Assembly (NCBI RefSeq): GCF_038433135.1 | Contig: NZ_JBCDMV010000002.1 | Span: forward strand, 248,001-312,000 | DNA: 64,000 nucleotides | Reading direction: 5' to 3' | Origin: Luteococcus sp038433135 | GTDB lineage: Bacteria > Actinomycetota > Actinomycetes > Propionibacteriales > Propionibacteriaceae | Shown: positions 16,804-25,995 of the stretch, one piece after another | Layout of the letters: each line of letters starts with the position of its first letter | How positions within the stretch are numbered: the first letter of the stretch is position 1 | Notes under the pieces: generated by a model | The model's database searches: none | What the model was told of the DNA's origin: nothing | The model's input: only the letters and a program-made list of their open reading frames with translations | Program-made: the position numbers and the translations under genes

Positions 16804-18519
16804 TCAGGCGGACTCCAGCACCGCCTCGCGCAGCACATCCAACCCGACGCCACCGATGTCCAGGGCGGTCCGGTGGAAGTCCTTCAGGCTGAACGCGTCG
16901 CCCTGCTTGGCCTTCACCTCGTCGCGCAGTTGCAGCCACAAGCGCTCACCGATCTTGTAGGACGGGGCCTGGCCGGGCCAGCCGCAGTAGCGGTTCACCT
17001 CGAAGCGGGCGAAGCCCTCGTCCATGAAGACGTGCTGGTTGAAGTACTCCCAAGCCTTGTCAAAGGTCCATTCGCCACCACCAACCGAATCCGGAGCCGT
17101 CAGCCCCAGCTCTGCTCCACAGTGCAGGCCGATGTCGATCACCACCCGCACGGCGCGCAGCATCTGGCCGTCGAGCAGGCCCATCAGATTGCCCGGGTCG
17201 TCCTGGTAGCCCAGATCGGCCATCAACCACTCGGCGTACAGCGCCCAGCCCTCGCCGTGGCCGGAGACCCAACAGCCGTGCCGGCGCCACAGGTTGAGCA
17301 GTTCGCTGCGGTAGGCGGTCTGGCCGATCTGCAGGTGATGCCCGGGCACACCCTCGTGGTAGACGGTGGTCAGCTCCCGCCAGGTGCTGAAGCTCTCGAC
17401 GCCTTCGGGGACGGCCCACCACATCCGGCCGGGGCGGGAGAAGTCCTCGCTCGGGCCGGTGTAGTAGATCCCGCCGTCGGTGGTGGGGGCGATGCAGCAC
17501 TCGATCCGACGCACCGGATCGGGAATGTCAAAGTGCACGTCGGCCAGCGCGGCCACGGCCTCGTCGGCCTTGCCCTGCATCCATTCCCGCAGGGCGTCGG
17601 TGCCGTGCAGCCGGTAGTCCTCATCGGCATCCAACAGCTCGACGGCCTCGGCGATGCTGGCGCCGGGCTTGATCCGTTCGGCGGTCTGGCGCTCCAGTTC
17701 CTGGATCCGGGCCACCTCCGCCAGGCCCCACCGGTAGGTCTCGGCCAGGTCCACCGTCGATCCGAGCGAGGCGCGCGAGAGCAACTGGTAGCGCGCCACC
17801 CCGACACCGTCGACGTCGGTTCCGGCGGCGTCCAGCTCGGTGCGCAGGCTCAGCGCTGCCCCGACGAAGGCGGCGCGCGCCACCTCGATCCCGTCGGAGA
17901 GGTCCGCGGCCAGGTCGTCGGCCAGCGGGCCGGAATCGGTGCGGGCGCCGTCCCGCAGGCCGTCCAGGAAGCCGCCGTCGGCGCTCCACTGTTCCACCTG
18001 CTCGGCCAGCTGGTCCACCTGGCGCCGGGCGGGCAGCAGGCCACGCTCCACCGCGGCACGTTGGCTCGCCAGCCAGCCGTCGATGGCATCCGGGACGGTG
18101 TGCAGGCGTCGGGCGATGGTGCGCCAGTCCTCGTCGGTGGCGGTGGGCATCATGTCGTAGACGGAGCGGATCTGGTGCAGGGCGGTGGCGATGTTGTTGA
18201 TGCCCAGCAGATCCTGCCCGGATTCGTGGATCTCCACCTCCAGGCCGAGGCGTTCTCGCATCGCGGCCAGGGTGACCCGGTCGATCGCGTCGGCGGGGCT
18301 GGCCTGCTCCAGCCTGGCCAGGGTCTCCCGGTTGAGCGCGTCGTAACGCTCCAGCCCGGCGGGGGAGAAGTCGTCGTACTCGTGCTGCCGCTCGGGACGG
18401 CCCAGGCTGGTCAGGTAGCAGGGGCTGAGCTTCACCGCGCTCTCGAAATAGTCGTCGGCGATCTCATCGATCGCGGTGCGAGGGCGGGTGGCGACGGGGC
18501 TCTGCGCTGAGATGGTCAC
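16804..18519 (-). CDS. DUF885-family zinc-peptidase-like protein
   Basis: This 571-residue soluble protein has the DUF885 hallmark VYHEGVPGHHLQIGQ (an HExxxGH-type metal motif in a gluzincin-like fold), the helical N-terminal half of the family and FARFEVNRYCGWPGQA near the C-terminus. DUF885 proteins are thought to be cytoplasmic metallopeptidases related to carboxypeptidase M32; activity is seldom shown. No signal peptide. The GTG start at 18519 lies six bases after TAGGGT (18526-18531, minus strand) with no Shine-Dalgarno sequence, so it is probably leaderless. It is divergent from the subtilase gene, and the two promoters lie within about 30 bases of each other. Confidence 0.8.
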   Translation of the reverse strand: MTISAQSPVATRPRTAIDEIADDYFESAVKLSPCYLTSLGRPERQHEYDDFSPAGLERYDALNRETLARLEQASPADAIDRVTLAAMRERLGLEVEIHESGQDLLGINNIATALHQIRSVYDMMPTATDEDWRTIARRLHTVPDAIDGWLASQRAAVERGLLPARRQVDQLAEQVEQWSADGGFLDGLRDGARTDSGPLADDLAADLSDGIEVARAAFVGAALSLRTELDAAGTDVDGVGVARYQLLSRASLGSTVDLAETYRWGLAEVARIQELERQTAERIKPGASIAEAVELLDADEDYRLHGTDALREWMQGKADEAVAALADVHFDIPDPVRRIECCIAPTTDGGIYYTGPSEDFSRPGRMWWAVPEGVESFSTWRELTTVYHEGVPGHHLQIGQTAYRSELLNLWRRHGCWVSGHGEGWALYAEWLMADLGYQDDPGNLMGLLDGQMLRAVRVVIDIGLHCGAELGLTAPDSVGGGEWTFDKAWEYFNQHVFMDEGFARFEVNRYCGWPGQAPSYKIGERLWLQLRDEVKAKQGDAFSLKDFHRTALDIGGVGLDVLREAVLESA

Positions 18520-18525
18520 CCGGCA

Positions 18526-18559
18526 ACCCTAGCGACGGGGCCGTTGGTCGCACTAGGGT
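18526..18559. promoter_or_regulatory. Back-to-back -10 boxes for the DUF885 and subtilase genes
   Basis: The minus strand has TAGGGT at 18526-18531, six bases before the GTG at 18519. The plus strand has TAGGGT at 18554-18559, giving a leader of roughly 48 bases for the subtilase gene. No good -35 hexamer is evident for either. Confidence 0.45.
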
Positions 18560-18613
18560 CCGGGGCAATGCGGTCGACGTCGATCGCACCACCCCCACTC
18601 AATGAGGAGAACC

Positions 18614-21325
18614 ATGCAGCACCGAAACAGGGCTCTGCTGAGCAGCCTCGCGGCCACGGCACTGGCCGCCTCGTGCCTGACGGCCGTCCCCACCGCCCAC
18701 GCCGAGGGCGCCGACCTTGGCCGGATGTCCGACTACATCAAGATCGCCACCGGCGACCAGAATGGTGAATTCGTGAAGAACCGCTGGCTGGTGCGGGTGG
18801 AGGGCGCCGCCCTTGCCGACGGCGGCAGCAGCACCGCCGTCGACGCGTCGCAGCGCGCCGTGGTGAAGGCCGCCGCCAGCGCCGGCGTCCGGATCAAGGG
18901 CCAGCGCACGTACTCGCGCACCTTCAACGGCATGGCCGTCACCCTGGACGCCAAGCAGGTCACCAGACTGGCGTCGGTGAAGGGCGTCACCGGCATCTAC
19001 CCGGTGGCCCAGATCGAGCGGCCGGTGACCGAGGGCACCGAGCCCAACCTGGCCCATGCCGTGAACCTCTCCGGCGCGGCCGTCGCCCGGGATGATCTTG
19101 GCTACGACGGCTCCGGGATCAAGGTTGGCGTGATCGACTCCGGGATCGACATCGATCACCCTGATCTTGGTGGCGGCGGCACCAATGGTGGCACCGCCTT
19201 CCCCACCTCCCGGGTGAAGTACGGCCACGACTTCGTCGGCGACGACTACAACTCCAAGATCGACGGTTCGGTTCCGGTGCCCGACGCCGTGCCCGATGAC
19301 TGCGGCGGCCACGGCACCCACGTCGCCGGAATCATTGGCGCCGACGGCGACACCAGCAAGCAGGGCGTCAAGGGCGTTGCCCCCAAGGTGACCCTGGGCG
19401 CCTACCGGGTCTTCGGCTGCAAGGGCAGCACCAGCTCCGAGGTGATCCTGGCCGCAATGGAGCGGGCCGAGGCCGATGGGATGGACGTGGTCAACATGTC
19501 CCTGGGGGCGGACATGATGACCTGGCCGGACTACCCGACCGCCACCGCCTCCGACGCCATGGCCAGGCGCGGCACCATCATGGTGGCTGCGGCCGGCAAC
19601 GAGGGGGAGAGCGGCGTGTTCACCTCCGGCGCGCCCAGCGTCGGCAAGCGCACCCTCTCGGTTGCCAGCTATGACAACACCCACCTCACCCAGCGGGTGT
19701 TCACCCTGGTGGGCACGGACAAGAAGTACGGCTACGGTGCCGCCTCGCCGGCCCCCGCCCCCGCCACCAGCGGCCAGCTGCCGCTGGTCAGCGTTGGGGA
19801 GCCCGGCACCCCAGCAGCGGGTGGCTGTGACCCCTACGGTGACGAGCTGAAGCAGAAGTTCGCGACGCCCGCCGCGGCCCTGGTGCAACGCGGCACCTGC
19901 ACCTTCTACCAGAAGGCGCTCAATGCGCAGCAGGCCGGTGCCAAGGCCGTGGTGCTCTACAACAACCAGCCGGGCACCATCAACCCCAGCGTCGAGGGTG
20001 CAGTCCCGATCACCATCCCGGTGGTGATCATCAGCCAGGCCGACGGAGTTGATCTTGCCGCGCAGGCCAACCCGGTGATCGAGTGGACCAACCAGACCAT
20101 CTCCAGCAAGGATCCGGCCGGCGGCCAGGTCTCCAGCTTCTCCAGCTGGGGAGTCTCGGCCGATCTCACCCTGAAGCCTGATCTTGGTGCGCCCGGCGGC
20201 AACATCTGGTCCACCTACCCGCTGGAGAAGGGCGCCCACGCGTCGCTGTCCGGCACCTCGATGGCCACCCCGCACACCGTCGGCGCCATTGCCCAGCTCC
20301 TGCAGGCCCGGCCAAAGCTGAGGGGCAAGCCCGAGAAGGTGCAGCAGTTGCTGATGAACACCGCCGTGCACGACGCCCCGTGGAGCCTGAACCCCAAGCT
20401 CGGGCTGGCCGAGCCGGTGATCCGGCAGGGCGCCGGCCTGATCCAGGTGGATCGCGCCATCCTGACCCAGCAGACCATCAGCCCCACCAAGATCAGCCTG
20501 GGGGAGCAGCGGCATCGAGGTGTCACCACCACGCTCACCCTGCGCAATGATTCCCGTCGGGCGGTGGTCTACACCCTGGGCAATGAGACCTCGATCGGCA
20601 CGGTTGGCACCAGCGACCCGCAGTTCGACCTGCTGGATGCCCAGGTCAGCCTGCCGAGCAAGGTCGTCGTGCCGGCCCGCGGCAGCAAGCGCATCAAGGT
20701 GAGCATCCAGGCGCCGAAGGATGCTCCCAATGGCTACCTCTACGGCGGCTGGATCGTCGCGAAGTCGGCCACCGGAGCGACCCTCACGGTGCCCTACCTG
20801 GGGATGGCCGGTGACTACCAGCGCGTCGACGTGCTGCACGGCCCCGGATCCGACGCCCCCTGCCTGGGCTCCGTGATCGACAAGACTCCCACCTGCTTCG
20901 ACGAGCAGGCCGGGCGCAGCTACTCGATGGCCAACGACGATCGTCCGATCGCGGTCTTCCGGATCGAGTACCCGGTGGAGACCTTCCAGATCCTGGTGCA
21001 CCGCGCCAATCCCGACGGCTCCAAGGGTGAGCTGCTGGGCACCGCACTGGAGTTGGAACACAACGGTCGCGAGGTGGGCAATCTGGCCTGGGGCTGGGAC
21101 GGCACCTACCTGACCACCGGCAAGAATCCCTACCTGGCCAAGGCCTCCGCGGGCGACTATGTCTTCGAGATCAAGGCGCTGCGGGCCCTGGGCACGGCGC
21201 GCAAGGCCGACGACTGGCAGAGCTGGACCAGCCAGAAGTTCACCGCCCGCTTCGACGCCGGCAAGCCGGCCGTCAACAGTGCGTCGGTGATCGATCCGAT
21301 GCAGGTCACGCACCAGGAGGGCTGA
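18614..21325 (+). CDS. Secreted S8-family serine peptidase (subtilase) with PA domain
   Basis: A 903-residue extracellular protease. The signal peptide ends at about residue 30 (TAVPTAHA). A propeptide-like region with an I9-type pattern (about 55-140) is followed by the S8 catalytic domain: Asp175 in VGVIDSGID, His233 in GGHGTHVAGI and Ser549 in LSGTSMATPH. A PA insert (about 390-480, ALVQRGTCTFYQKAL) lies between His and Ser. The last 300 residues are beta-rich, Fn3-like domains as in large lactocepin/C5a-peptidase-type subtilases. ATG at 18614 has AGGAGA (18605-18610). There is no LPXTG or surface-anchoring motif at the C-terminus, so the protein should be released. A strong hairpin follows the gene. 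Confidence 0.9.
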   Translation: MQHRNRALLSSLAATALAASCLTAVPTAHAEGADLGRMSDYIKIATGDQNGEFVKNRWLVRVEGAALADGGSSTAVDASQRAVVKAAASAGVRIKGQRTYSRTFNGMAVTLDAKQVTRLASVKGVTGIYPVAQIERPVTEGTEPNLAHAVNLSGAAVARDDLGYDGSGIKVGVIDSGIDIDHPDLGGGGTNGGTAFPTSRVKYGHDFVGDDYNSKIDGSVPVPDAVPDDCGGHGTHVAGIIGADGDTSKQGVKGVAPKVTLGAYRVFGCKGSTSSEVILAAMERAEADGMDVVNMSLGADMMTWPDYPTATASDAMARRGTIMVAAAGNEGESGVFTSGAPSVGKRTLSVASYDNTHLTQRVFTLVGTDKKYGYGAASPAPAPATSGQLPLVSVGEPGTPAAGGCDPYGDELKQKFATPAAALVQRGTCTFYQKALNAQQAGAKAVVLYNNQPGTINPSVEGAVPITIPVVIISQADGVDLAAQANPVIEWTNQTISSKDPAGGQVSSFSSWGVSADLTLKPDLGAPGGNIWSTYPLEKGAHASLSGTSMATPHTVGAIAQLLQARPKLRGKPEKVQQLLMNTAVHDAPWSLNPKLGLAEPVIRQGAGLIQVDRAILTQQTISPTKISLGEQRHRGVTTTLTLRNDSRRAVVYTLGNETSIGTVGTSDPQFDLLDAQVSLPSKVVVPARGSKRIKVSIQAPKDAPNGYLYGGWIVAKSATGATLTVPYLGMAGDYQRVDVLHGPGSDAPCLGSVIDKTPTCFDEQAGRSYSMANDDRPIAVFRIEYPVETFQILVHRANPDGSKGELLGTALELEHNGREVGNLAWGWDGTYLTTGKNPYLAKASAGDYVFEIKALRALGTARKADDWQSWTSQKFTARFDAGKPAVNSASVIDPMQVTHQEG

Positions 21326-21388
21326 CCGGGCGGCGCCCCGGAGAGGGGCGTTGCCCCCAACCCATCGGGCACAGTTCACCCCAGTTGG

Positions 21389-21420
21389 CAAGGGGTCCCA
21401 CCGTCAGGTGGGACCCCTTG
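21389..21420 (+). terminator. Terminator after the subtilase gene
   Basis: A perfect 14-bp stem (21389-21402 with 21407-21420) and loop GTCA. The run of U is short (CCTTG), but the stem is strong and well placed 64 bases after the stop. Confidence 0.7.
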
Positions 21421-21516
21421 TGCCATGTTCCTGCAGGGCGCCCCCGGCGAATTTCTCGTCGGAGCGCCCAAGTAGAGTCGTGCCCAGAAAATGACACGTC
21501 ATCCTGGAGGGTCGCG

Positions 21517-22848
21517 ATGCTGGACTGTGTAGTGGTGGGGGCCGGACTGGCCGGTCTGAGTACCGCGACGAAATTGGTGCAGGCCGGCCGGGATGTCGTC
21601 GTGCTGGAGGCCCGGGATCGGGTTGGCGGGCGGCTGGAGAATGTCACCGCCGAGGGCGCGGTGCTGGAGATGGGCGGGCAGTGGATCTCCCCGTCGCACA
21701 CCCGGATGTACGAGTTGGTGGACCAGTTCTCCCTGACCGCGCTCGATCCCACCAGCGGAGACATCGTGGTGCGGGTGGGCGGTGCCTCCCGCAAGGTGCC
21801 CACCAACAATGAGATCGAGCAGGATCTGTCGCCCTTCGAGATGGCCGATCTGGGGCAGGGGCTGTTGCGCTTCCGTCGCCTTGCCGAGCGGGTGATCAAG
21901 GATGCCGCGTGGGCCGACGCCAATCGCAAGTGGCTGGAGCAGACGGTCAGCACCTGGGCGGCCACCAACCTGCGCACCCCCGGGGCGCGAGCCTGGTTCG
22001 GCCGGGTCTTCGACTCGGCGATGGGAGTTTCCGCTGACCAGACGCATCTGGTGGAGGGGCTGCAGCGGGTCAACAATGGCGTGGACATGGAGTCCCTGAT
22101 CGCCGTCAACGGCGGTGTGCAGCAGCAGCGGATCGCCGGCGGCATCGTGCAGATCTGTGAACTGCTGGCCGAGCCCCTGGGAGATCGGGTGCGCCTGGGG
22201 CAGGAGGTTCGCGGGATCCGTCAGGAGGCCGATGTGGTCACCGTGATCCTGGCCGATGGCACCGAGTTGCAGGCGCGTGACGTGGTCATCACCCTGCCGC
22301 CGCGGCTGGTCTGCGGGCTGGAATTCACCCCGGCACTGCCCGAATGGCGAAGCCAGATGGCGCAGAAGGTCCCCGCGGGAAATGTGATCAAGGCGGCCCT
22401 GGTCTATGAGGCGCCGTGGTGGCGTCGCGCCGGCCTGTCCGGTCAGCTGGGTTCCGACGAGGGCGCCATGCGGGTGATCTTCGACAATTCCGGACCGAAC
22501 GACAAGCACGGCGTGCTGATGGGCTTCTTCGAGGGTGATTCCAGCGTCGGCAAGCGCTCCGGCTTCCTGCGGCAGCGGGCGATGGAGGAGACGGTCAAGG
22601 CCGCCTTCGGCGCCGAGCACCCCGCCCCGATCGCGTATGTGGATCGGGACTGGGCCGCGGAGGAGTTCACCGGGGGCTGCCATGGCGCCCACTTCGCGCC
22701 CGGTGTCTGGACGACGTCCGGGCCCGCGCTGGCCGCCAGCGAGGGGCGCGTGCACTTTGCCGGCGCGGAGTACGCCAGCAAGTACAACGGCTACATGGAG
22801 GGCGCGGTCCGCTCCGGCGAGGCCGTCGCGCAGACCCTGCTCGGCTGA
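21517..22848 (+). CDS. Flavin-containing monoamine oxidase
   Basis: A 443-residue FAD-dependent amine oxidase. The N-terminal dinucleotide fold is VVVGAGLAGLSTATKL, followed by the flavin motif LEARDRVGGRLEN and GGQWISPSH. The C-terminal FAD-binding stretch is VHFAGAEYASKYNGYMEGAVRSGE, preceded by TGGCHGAHFAPG. The Cys in that last motif aligns with the residue that binds FAD covalently in mammalian MAO, but covalent attachment here is inference. Such enzymes oxidise amines to aldehydes, with H2O2 and ammonia; putrescine or tyramine are typical bacterial substrates. ATG at 21517 follows GGAGG (21506-21510). Its stop lies inside a tandem-repeat array. Confidence 0.85.
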   Translation: MLDCVVVGAGLAGLSTATKLVQAGRDVVVLEARDRVGGRLENVTAEGAVLEMGGQWISPSHTRMYELVDQFSLTALDPTSGDIVVRVGGASRKVPTNNEIEQDLSPFEMADLGQGLLRFRRLAERVIKDAAWADANRKWLEQTVSTWAATNLRTPGARAWFGRVFDSAMGVSADQTHLVEGLQRVNNGVDMESLIAVNGGVQQQRIAGGIVQICELLAEPLGDRVRLGQEVRGIRQEADVVTVILADGTELQARDVVITLPPRLVCGLEFTPALPEWRSQMAQKVPAGNVIKAALVYEAPWWRRAGLSGQLGSDEGAMRVIFDNSGPNDKHGVLMGFFEGDSSVGKRSGFLRQRAMEETVKAAFGAEHPAPIAYVDRDWAAEEFTGGCHGAHFAPGVWTTSGPALAASEGRVHFAGAEYASKYNGYMEGAVRSGEAVAQTLLG

Positions 22849-22915
22849 CCCTCACCCGGCTGACCCCCGCCCGGCTGACCCCCGCCCGGCTGACCCCCGC
22901 CCGGCTGACTCCGGG
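22843..22915. repeat. 15-bp tandem repeat over the amine oxidase stop codon
   Basis: Unit GGCTGACCCCCGCCC. Copies start at 22843 (diverged), 22858, 22873 and 22888, with a partial copy at 22903. The first copy contains the last Gly codon and the TGA stop of the amine oxidase gene. Confidence 0.85.
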
Positions 22916-22950
22916 TGGGGCGCCCGGCCGGATCGGCGCTGGTCAGTGGA

Positions 22951-23589
22951 TCAGCCCGCGTACAGCTCGTCGTGGGCGTCCAGCATCTCCCGCAGCAGCC
23001 GCTGCACCTCGTCGGGATCGTCCCCGAGCACCGACGCGATCCGCACTGCAGACAGGGCCGTCATCCCCATCATCCGGGATCGCCACGGGGCCAGTTGGGG
23101 ATGCAGCGTCTCGGCCCGCGCCACCAGGGCCTCCACCAGGCCCGTCTCCAGGGCGCGCTCGCTGGAGATCACCAGGTGCGCCACCTCCGGCCGGTTGGCC
23201 ATCAGACAGCGACGCCGGCGCCACAGGTTCTCGTCGCGGGTGCTCAGCTGGGCGAGCCGCTCAGCCACCAGCCGGGTGCTGGCCCAGACCGGCTCGTCGC
23301 CGGGGCGTTCGCTCACCAGTCGGGAGACCTTCTCGACGATCACCTCCGGCACGCCCATCAGTGCGGCCTCCTTGGTGGGGAAGTAGTTGAAGAAGGTGCG
23401 CGGGGAGACGCCGGCGGCCCGGGCGATGTCGTCGGTGGTGACGCCGGACAGGCCACGTTCGCTGACCAGCACGATGGCGGCGCGGTGCAGGCCATGGCGG
23501 GTCTGGCGCTTCTTGCGCTCCCGCAGGCCCTCGCGCTCCTCGGCACCGGGGAACTCGGGACCAGCTGGCCCGGGCTGATCTGCACTCAT
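22951..23589 (-). CDS. TetR/AcrR-family transcriptional regulator
   Basis: A 212-residue repressor-type protein. The N-terminal TetR HTH spans about residues 35-80 (AAIVLVSERGLSGVTTDDIARAAGVSPRTFFNYFPTKEA, unusually complete match), and the rest is a helical ligand-binding domain. It is transcribed away from the MFS exporter gene; the 157-bp region between them contains the palindrome TTGCAGTAACTGCAA, so it very probably represses both itself and the exporter until a drug or metabolite binds. The start at 23589 gives a 30-residue Pro/Glu-rich tail before the HTH. The ligand is unknown. Confidence 0.9.
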   Translation of the reverse strand: MSADQPGPAGPEFPGAEEREGLRERKKRQTRHGLHRAAIVLVSERGLSGVTTDDIARAAGVSPRTFFNYFPTKEAALMGVPEVIVEKVSRLVSERPGDEPVWASTRLVAERLAQLSTRDENLWRRRRCLMANRPEVAHLVISSERALETGLVEALVARAETLHPQLAPWRSRMMGMTALSAVRIASVLGDDPDEVQRLLREMLDAHDELYAG

Positions 23590-23599
23590 GCGGAATATT

Positions 23600-23614
23600 T
23601 TGCAGTAACTGCAA
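23600..23614. promoter_or_regulatory. Candidate TetR operator
   Basis: TTGCAGT-A-ACTGCAA is a perfect 15-bp dyad 10 bases upstream of the tetR start and within the tetR/MFS divergent promoter region. A perfect dyad of this size in this place is typical of a TetR-family binding site. Confidence 0.65.
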
Positions 23615-23746
23615 GTTCTTGTCACACTGGATGAGTCGCACCACCCGCCCAAGGAAATCTGGGAGGCCACGATCCGGGCTCCCGCAGACCGGCTTTTCGC
23701 AGCGACCATCCCACCTCCGCATCCGCTGCACCACAGGGAGTTCCGC

Positions 23747-25897
23747 ATGTCCACCACCGCCGCCGTCCCCGGCAACACCCCGGGCACCTCGCCCGGACCC
23801 GGGGCCTCGGGCACCGACGCGCCGAGCGAGGCCTTCGAGGGTCTCAGCCCGCAGAACAAGCGCATCTTCATCGGCCTGATGCTCGGCATGTTCGTCGCGT
23901 CGATCAGTCAAACCATCGTCGGGCCGGCCATGCCCCGGATCGTCGCCGAGCTGGGCGGGATGGACCACTACTCGTGGGTGGCCACCGCCACCATGCTGGT
24001 CAGCGCGATCACCGTCCCCATCGTCGGCAAGCTCTCCGACCTCTACGGCCGGCGCGGGTTCTACCTGGCCGGCCTGCTGGTCTTCATGTTGGGCACCTGC
24101 CTGGCCGGGGCCTCGCACAGCTTCGGCTTCCTGGTCTTCGCCCGCGCTGTGCAGGGCCTGGGCACCGGCACCCTGATGCCGCTCTCCCAGACCATCATCG
24201 GCGACATCATCCCGCCGCGGCAGCGCGGCAAGTACCAGGGCCTGATGGGCGCGGTCTTCGGGATGAGTTCGGTGGCCGGTCCGCTGGCCGGCGGCTTCAT
24301 CACCGACCACTGGGGCTGGCGCTGGCTCTTCTACGCGTCGCTGCCGGTGGGCATCGCCGCCTTCGGGGCGATCTTCCGCTTCCTGCACCTGCCGCACGAG
24401 AAGCGGGAGGTGAGCATCGACTGGGCGGGCATGGCCGTGCTCTCCACCGCGCTGGTCTGCCTGCTGCTGCCCACCTCCATGGGTGGCACGACGTGGGCCT
24501 GGAGCAGCCCGCAGGTGATCGGGCTGTACATCGCGGGGGCGGTGCTGACCGTCGCCTTCGTCCTGATCGAGCGCAAGGCCGCCGAGCCGGTGATCCCGCT
24601 GCGCCTGTTCCGCAGTTCGCTGTTCACGCTGAGCAACCTGGCCGGCTTCTTCATCTCCATGCTGATGTTCGGCGCCATCATCTACATCCCGGTCTATGCA
24701 CAGGGCGTGCTGGGGGTATCCGCGACGAACTCCGGCCTGATCCTGATGCCGATGAACCTGGCGTTGATCGGGCTGAGCATCCTGGGCGGCCTGCTGGTCA
24801 GCCGCACCGGCCGCTACAAGGAGTTCATGCTGAGCGGCGTGGCGATCATGGGCGTGGGCTTCTGGCTGTTGACCCGGCTGCACGTCGGCTCCTCGCAGGG
24901 CCAGCTGACCCTGGCGATGACCGTCTTCGGCATCGGCCTGGGCCTGTGCATGCAGCAGTACACGCTGGCCGTGCAGAACACCGCCTCCCGACGGGATCTG
25001 GGCGTCGCCACCGCCGCCACCCAGTTCTTCCGCAATGTCGGCAACACCATCGGCATCGCCGTCTTCGGCACCATCATGACCACCCAGATGAAGACCGCCA
25101 TCCCGCGTCACCTGCCGCCCGAGGTGGCGGCCCAGATGCAGGCCAGCGGAGCACAGCTGTCCACCGGCGACGTGCTCGATCCCGACGCCCTGGCGAAGAT
25201 GCCGCCCGTGGTGGCCGAGGCGATTCGCGCGGGGCTGGGCGACGCCCTGCACACCGTCTTCGTGATCGGCATCCCGCTGAGCATCCTGGTCTTCGCGATC
25301 AGCATGTTCATCAAGGCGGTTCCGCTGCGCGACACCGTGCACACCGCGGACCAGGCCGGCGCGGAGCTGCTGGACACCATGGCCCAGTCCAATGGCAGCG
25401 ATCCGCGGGTGCCGCTGGGCCGGCTGGGCGGTTCCACCCGCTCCGGGGAGCGGCTGCTGGGCCTGCAGCTGGACCTGATCGCCCGGCAGGCCGAACGCGA
25501 CGACCGTCCGCTGCTGCGCCAGGCGGTCGCCGATCTGGGCTATGGCAACTACCACGACGGCGCCTGGATCCTGGCCCAGACCGGCCGGATGCTGACCAGC
25601 GAGGACGGCGACGAGGTGGCCGAGCTGGAGAAGTACGGCGCCGAGGTGGCGCACCGTGCCAGCCGCAAGGGCGGTGTGCTGGGGGAGGAGCTGCGCCGCG
25701 ATCTTGCCGTTCGGGTGGCGGAGGTCACTCGGGCGGACCACGAGGGGGTGCTGGCCGGTGCCGAACCGACCGTCGCCGACCGCTTCGAGGCGGTCGACGT
25801 CAGCAAGCTGCGCGAGGCCAGCCATGACCTGACCAATGCGCTGATGCTGGACCTGTTCGACCACCCGACGCCGGTGGCGCCCCGCCGGGCGTTGTGA
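23747..25897 (+). CDS. MFS multidrug efflux transporter (DHA2, 14-TM type) with long C-terminal tail
   Basis: A 716-residue exporter. After a 35-residue Thr/Pro/Gly N-terminal tail come about 14 membrane segments with DHA2 motifs: motif A GKLSDLYGRRG, motif B-like RAVQGLGTG and motif C GPLAGGFI. Such pumps expel drugs in exchange for protons. From about residue 545 to the end is a 170-residue soluble, acidic region (EDGDEVAELEKYGAEVAHRA) that I do not recognise and that most DHA2 pumps lack. AGGGAG precedes the ATG. It is controlled by the divergent TetR regulator. Its terminator is shared with the converging glnK gene. Confidence 0.88.
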   Translation: MSTTAAVPGNTPGTSPGPGASGTDAPSEAFEGLSPQNKRIFIGLMLGMFVASISQTIVGPAMPRIVAELGGMDHYSWVATATMLVSAITVPIVGKLSDLYGRRGFYLAGLLVFMLGTCLAGASHSFGFLVFARAVQGLGTGTLMPLSQTIIGDIIPPRQRGKYQGLMGAVFGMSSVAGPLAGGFITDHWGWRWLFYASLPVGIAAFGAIFRFLHLPHEKREVSIDWAGMAVLSTALVCLLLPTSMGGTTWAWSSPQVIGLYIAGAVLTVAFVLIERKAAEPVIPLRLFRSSLFTLSNLAGFFISMLMFGAIIYIPVYAQGVLGVSATNSGLILMPMNLALIGLSILGGLLVSRTGRYKEFMLSGVAIMGVGFWLLTRLHVGSSQGQLTLAMTVFGIGLGLCMQQYTLAVQNTASRRDLGVATAATQFFRNVGNTIGIAVFGTIMTTQMKTAIPRHLPPEVAAQMQASGAQLSTGDVLDPDALAKMPPVVAEAIRAGLGDALHTVFVIGIPLSILVFAISMFIKAVPLRDTVHTADQAGAELLDTMAQSNGSDPRVPLGRLGGSTRSGERLLGLQLDLIARQAERDDRPLLRQAVADLGYGNYHDGAWILAQTGRMLTSEDGDEVAELEKYGAEVAHRASRKGGVLGEELRRDLAVRVAEVTRADHEGVLAGAEPTVADRFEAVDVSKLREASHDLTNALMLDLFDHPTPVAPRRAL

Positions 25898-25924
25898 CTG
25901 TCCGGGGACTCGCCTGCGGACGGC

Positions 25925-25959
25925 GATGAGGGGCGGTGCCATCGGCACCGCCCCTCATC
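25925..25959. terminator. Bidirectional terminator between the MFS gene and glnK
   Basis: A perfect 16-bp stem (25925-25940 with 25944-25959) and three-base loop ATC, between two converging genes; CCCTTCCTTG follows on the plus strand. Confidence 0.8.
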
Positions 25960-25995
25960 CCCTTCCTTGTGCAGCGAGCACGCCCGGCGTACCCG

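Noticed and set aside
18599..21391. 930-codon open frame opposite the subtilase gene
   Set aside because: It is the antisense shadow of a high-GC gene: low-complexity His/Gly/Arg composition, no family resemblance, and the plus strand encodes an S8 protease with all catalytic motifs. Similar shadows opposite the MFS gene (23261-25948), ftsH (36715-38355) and clpC (44617-47682) are rejected for the same reason.
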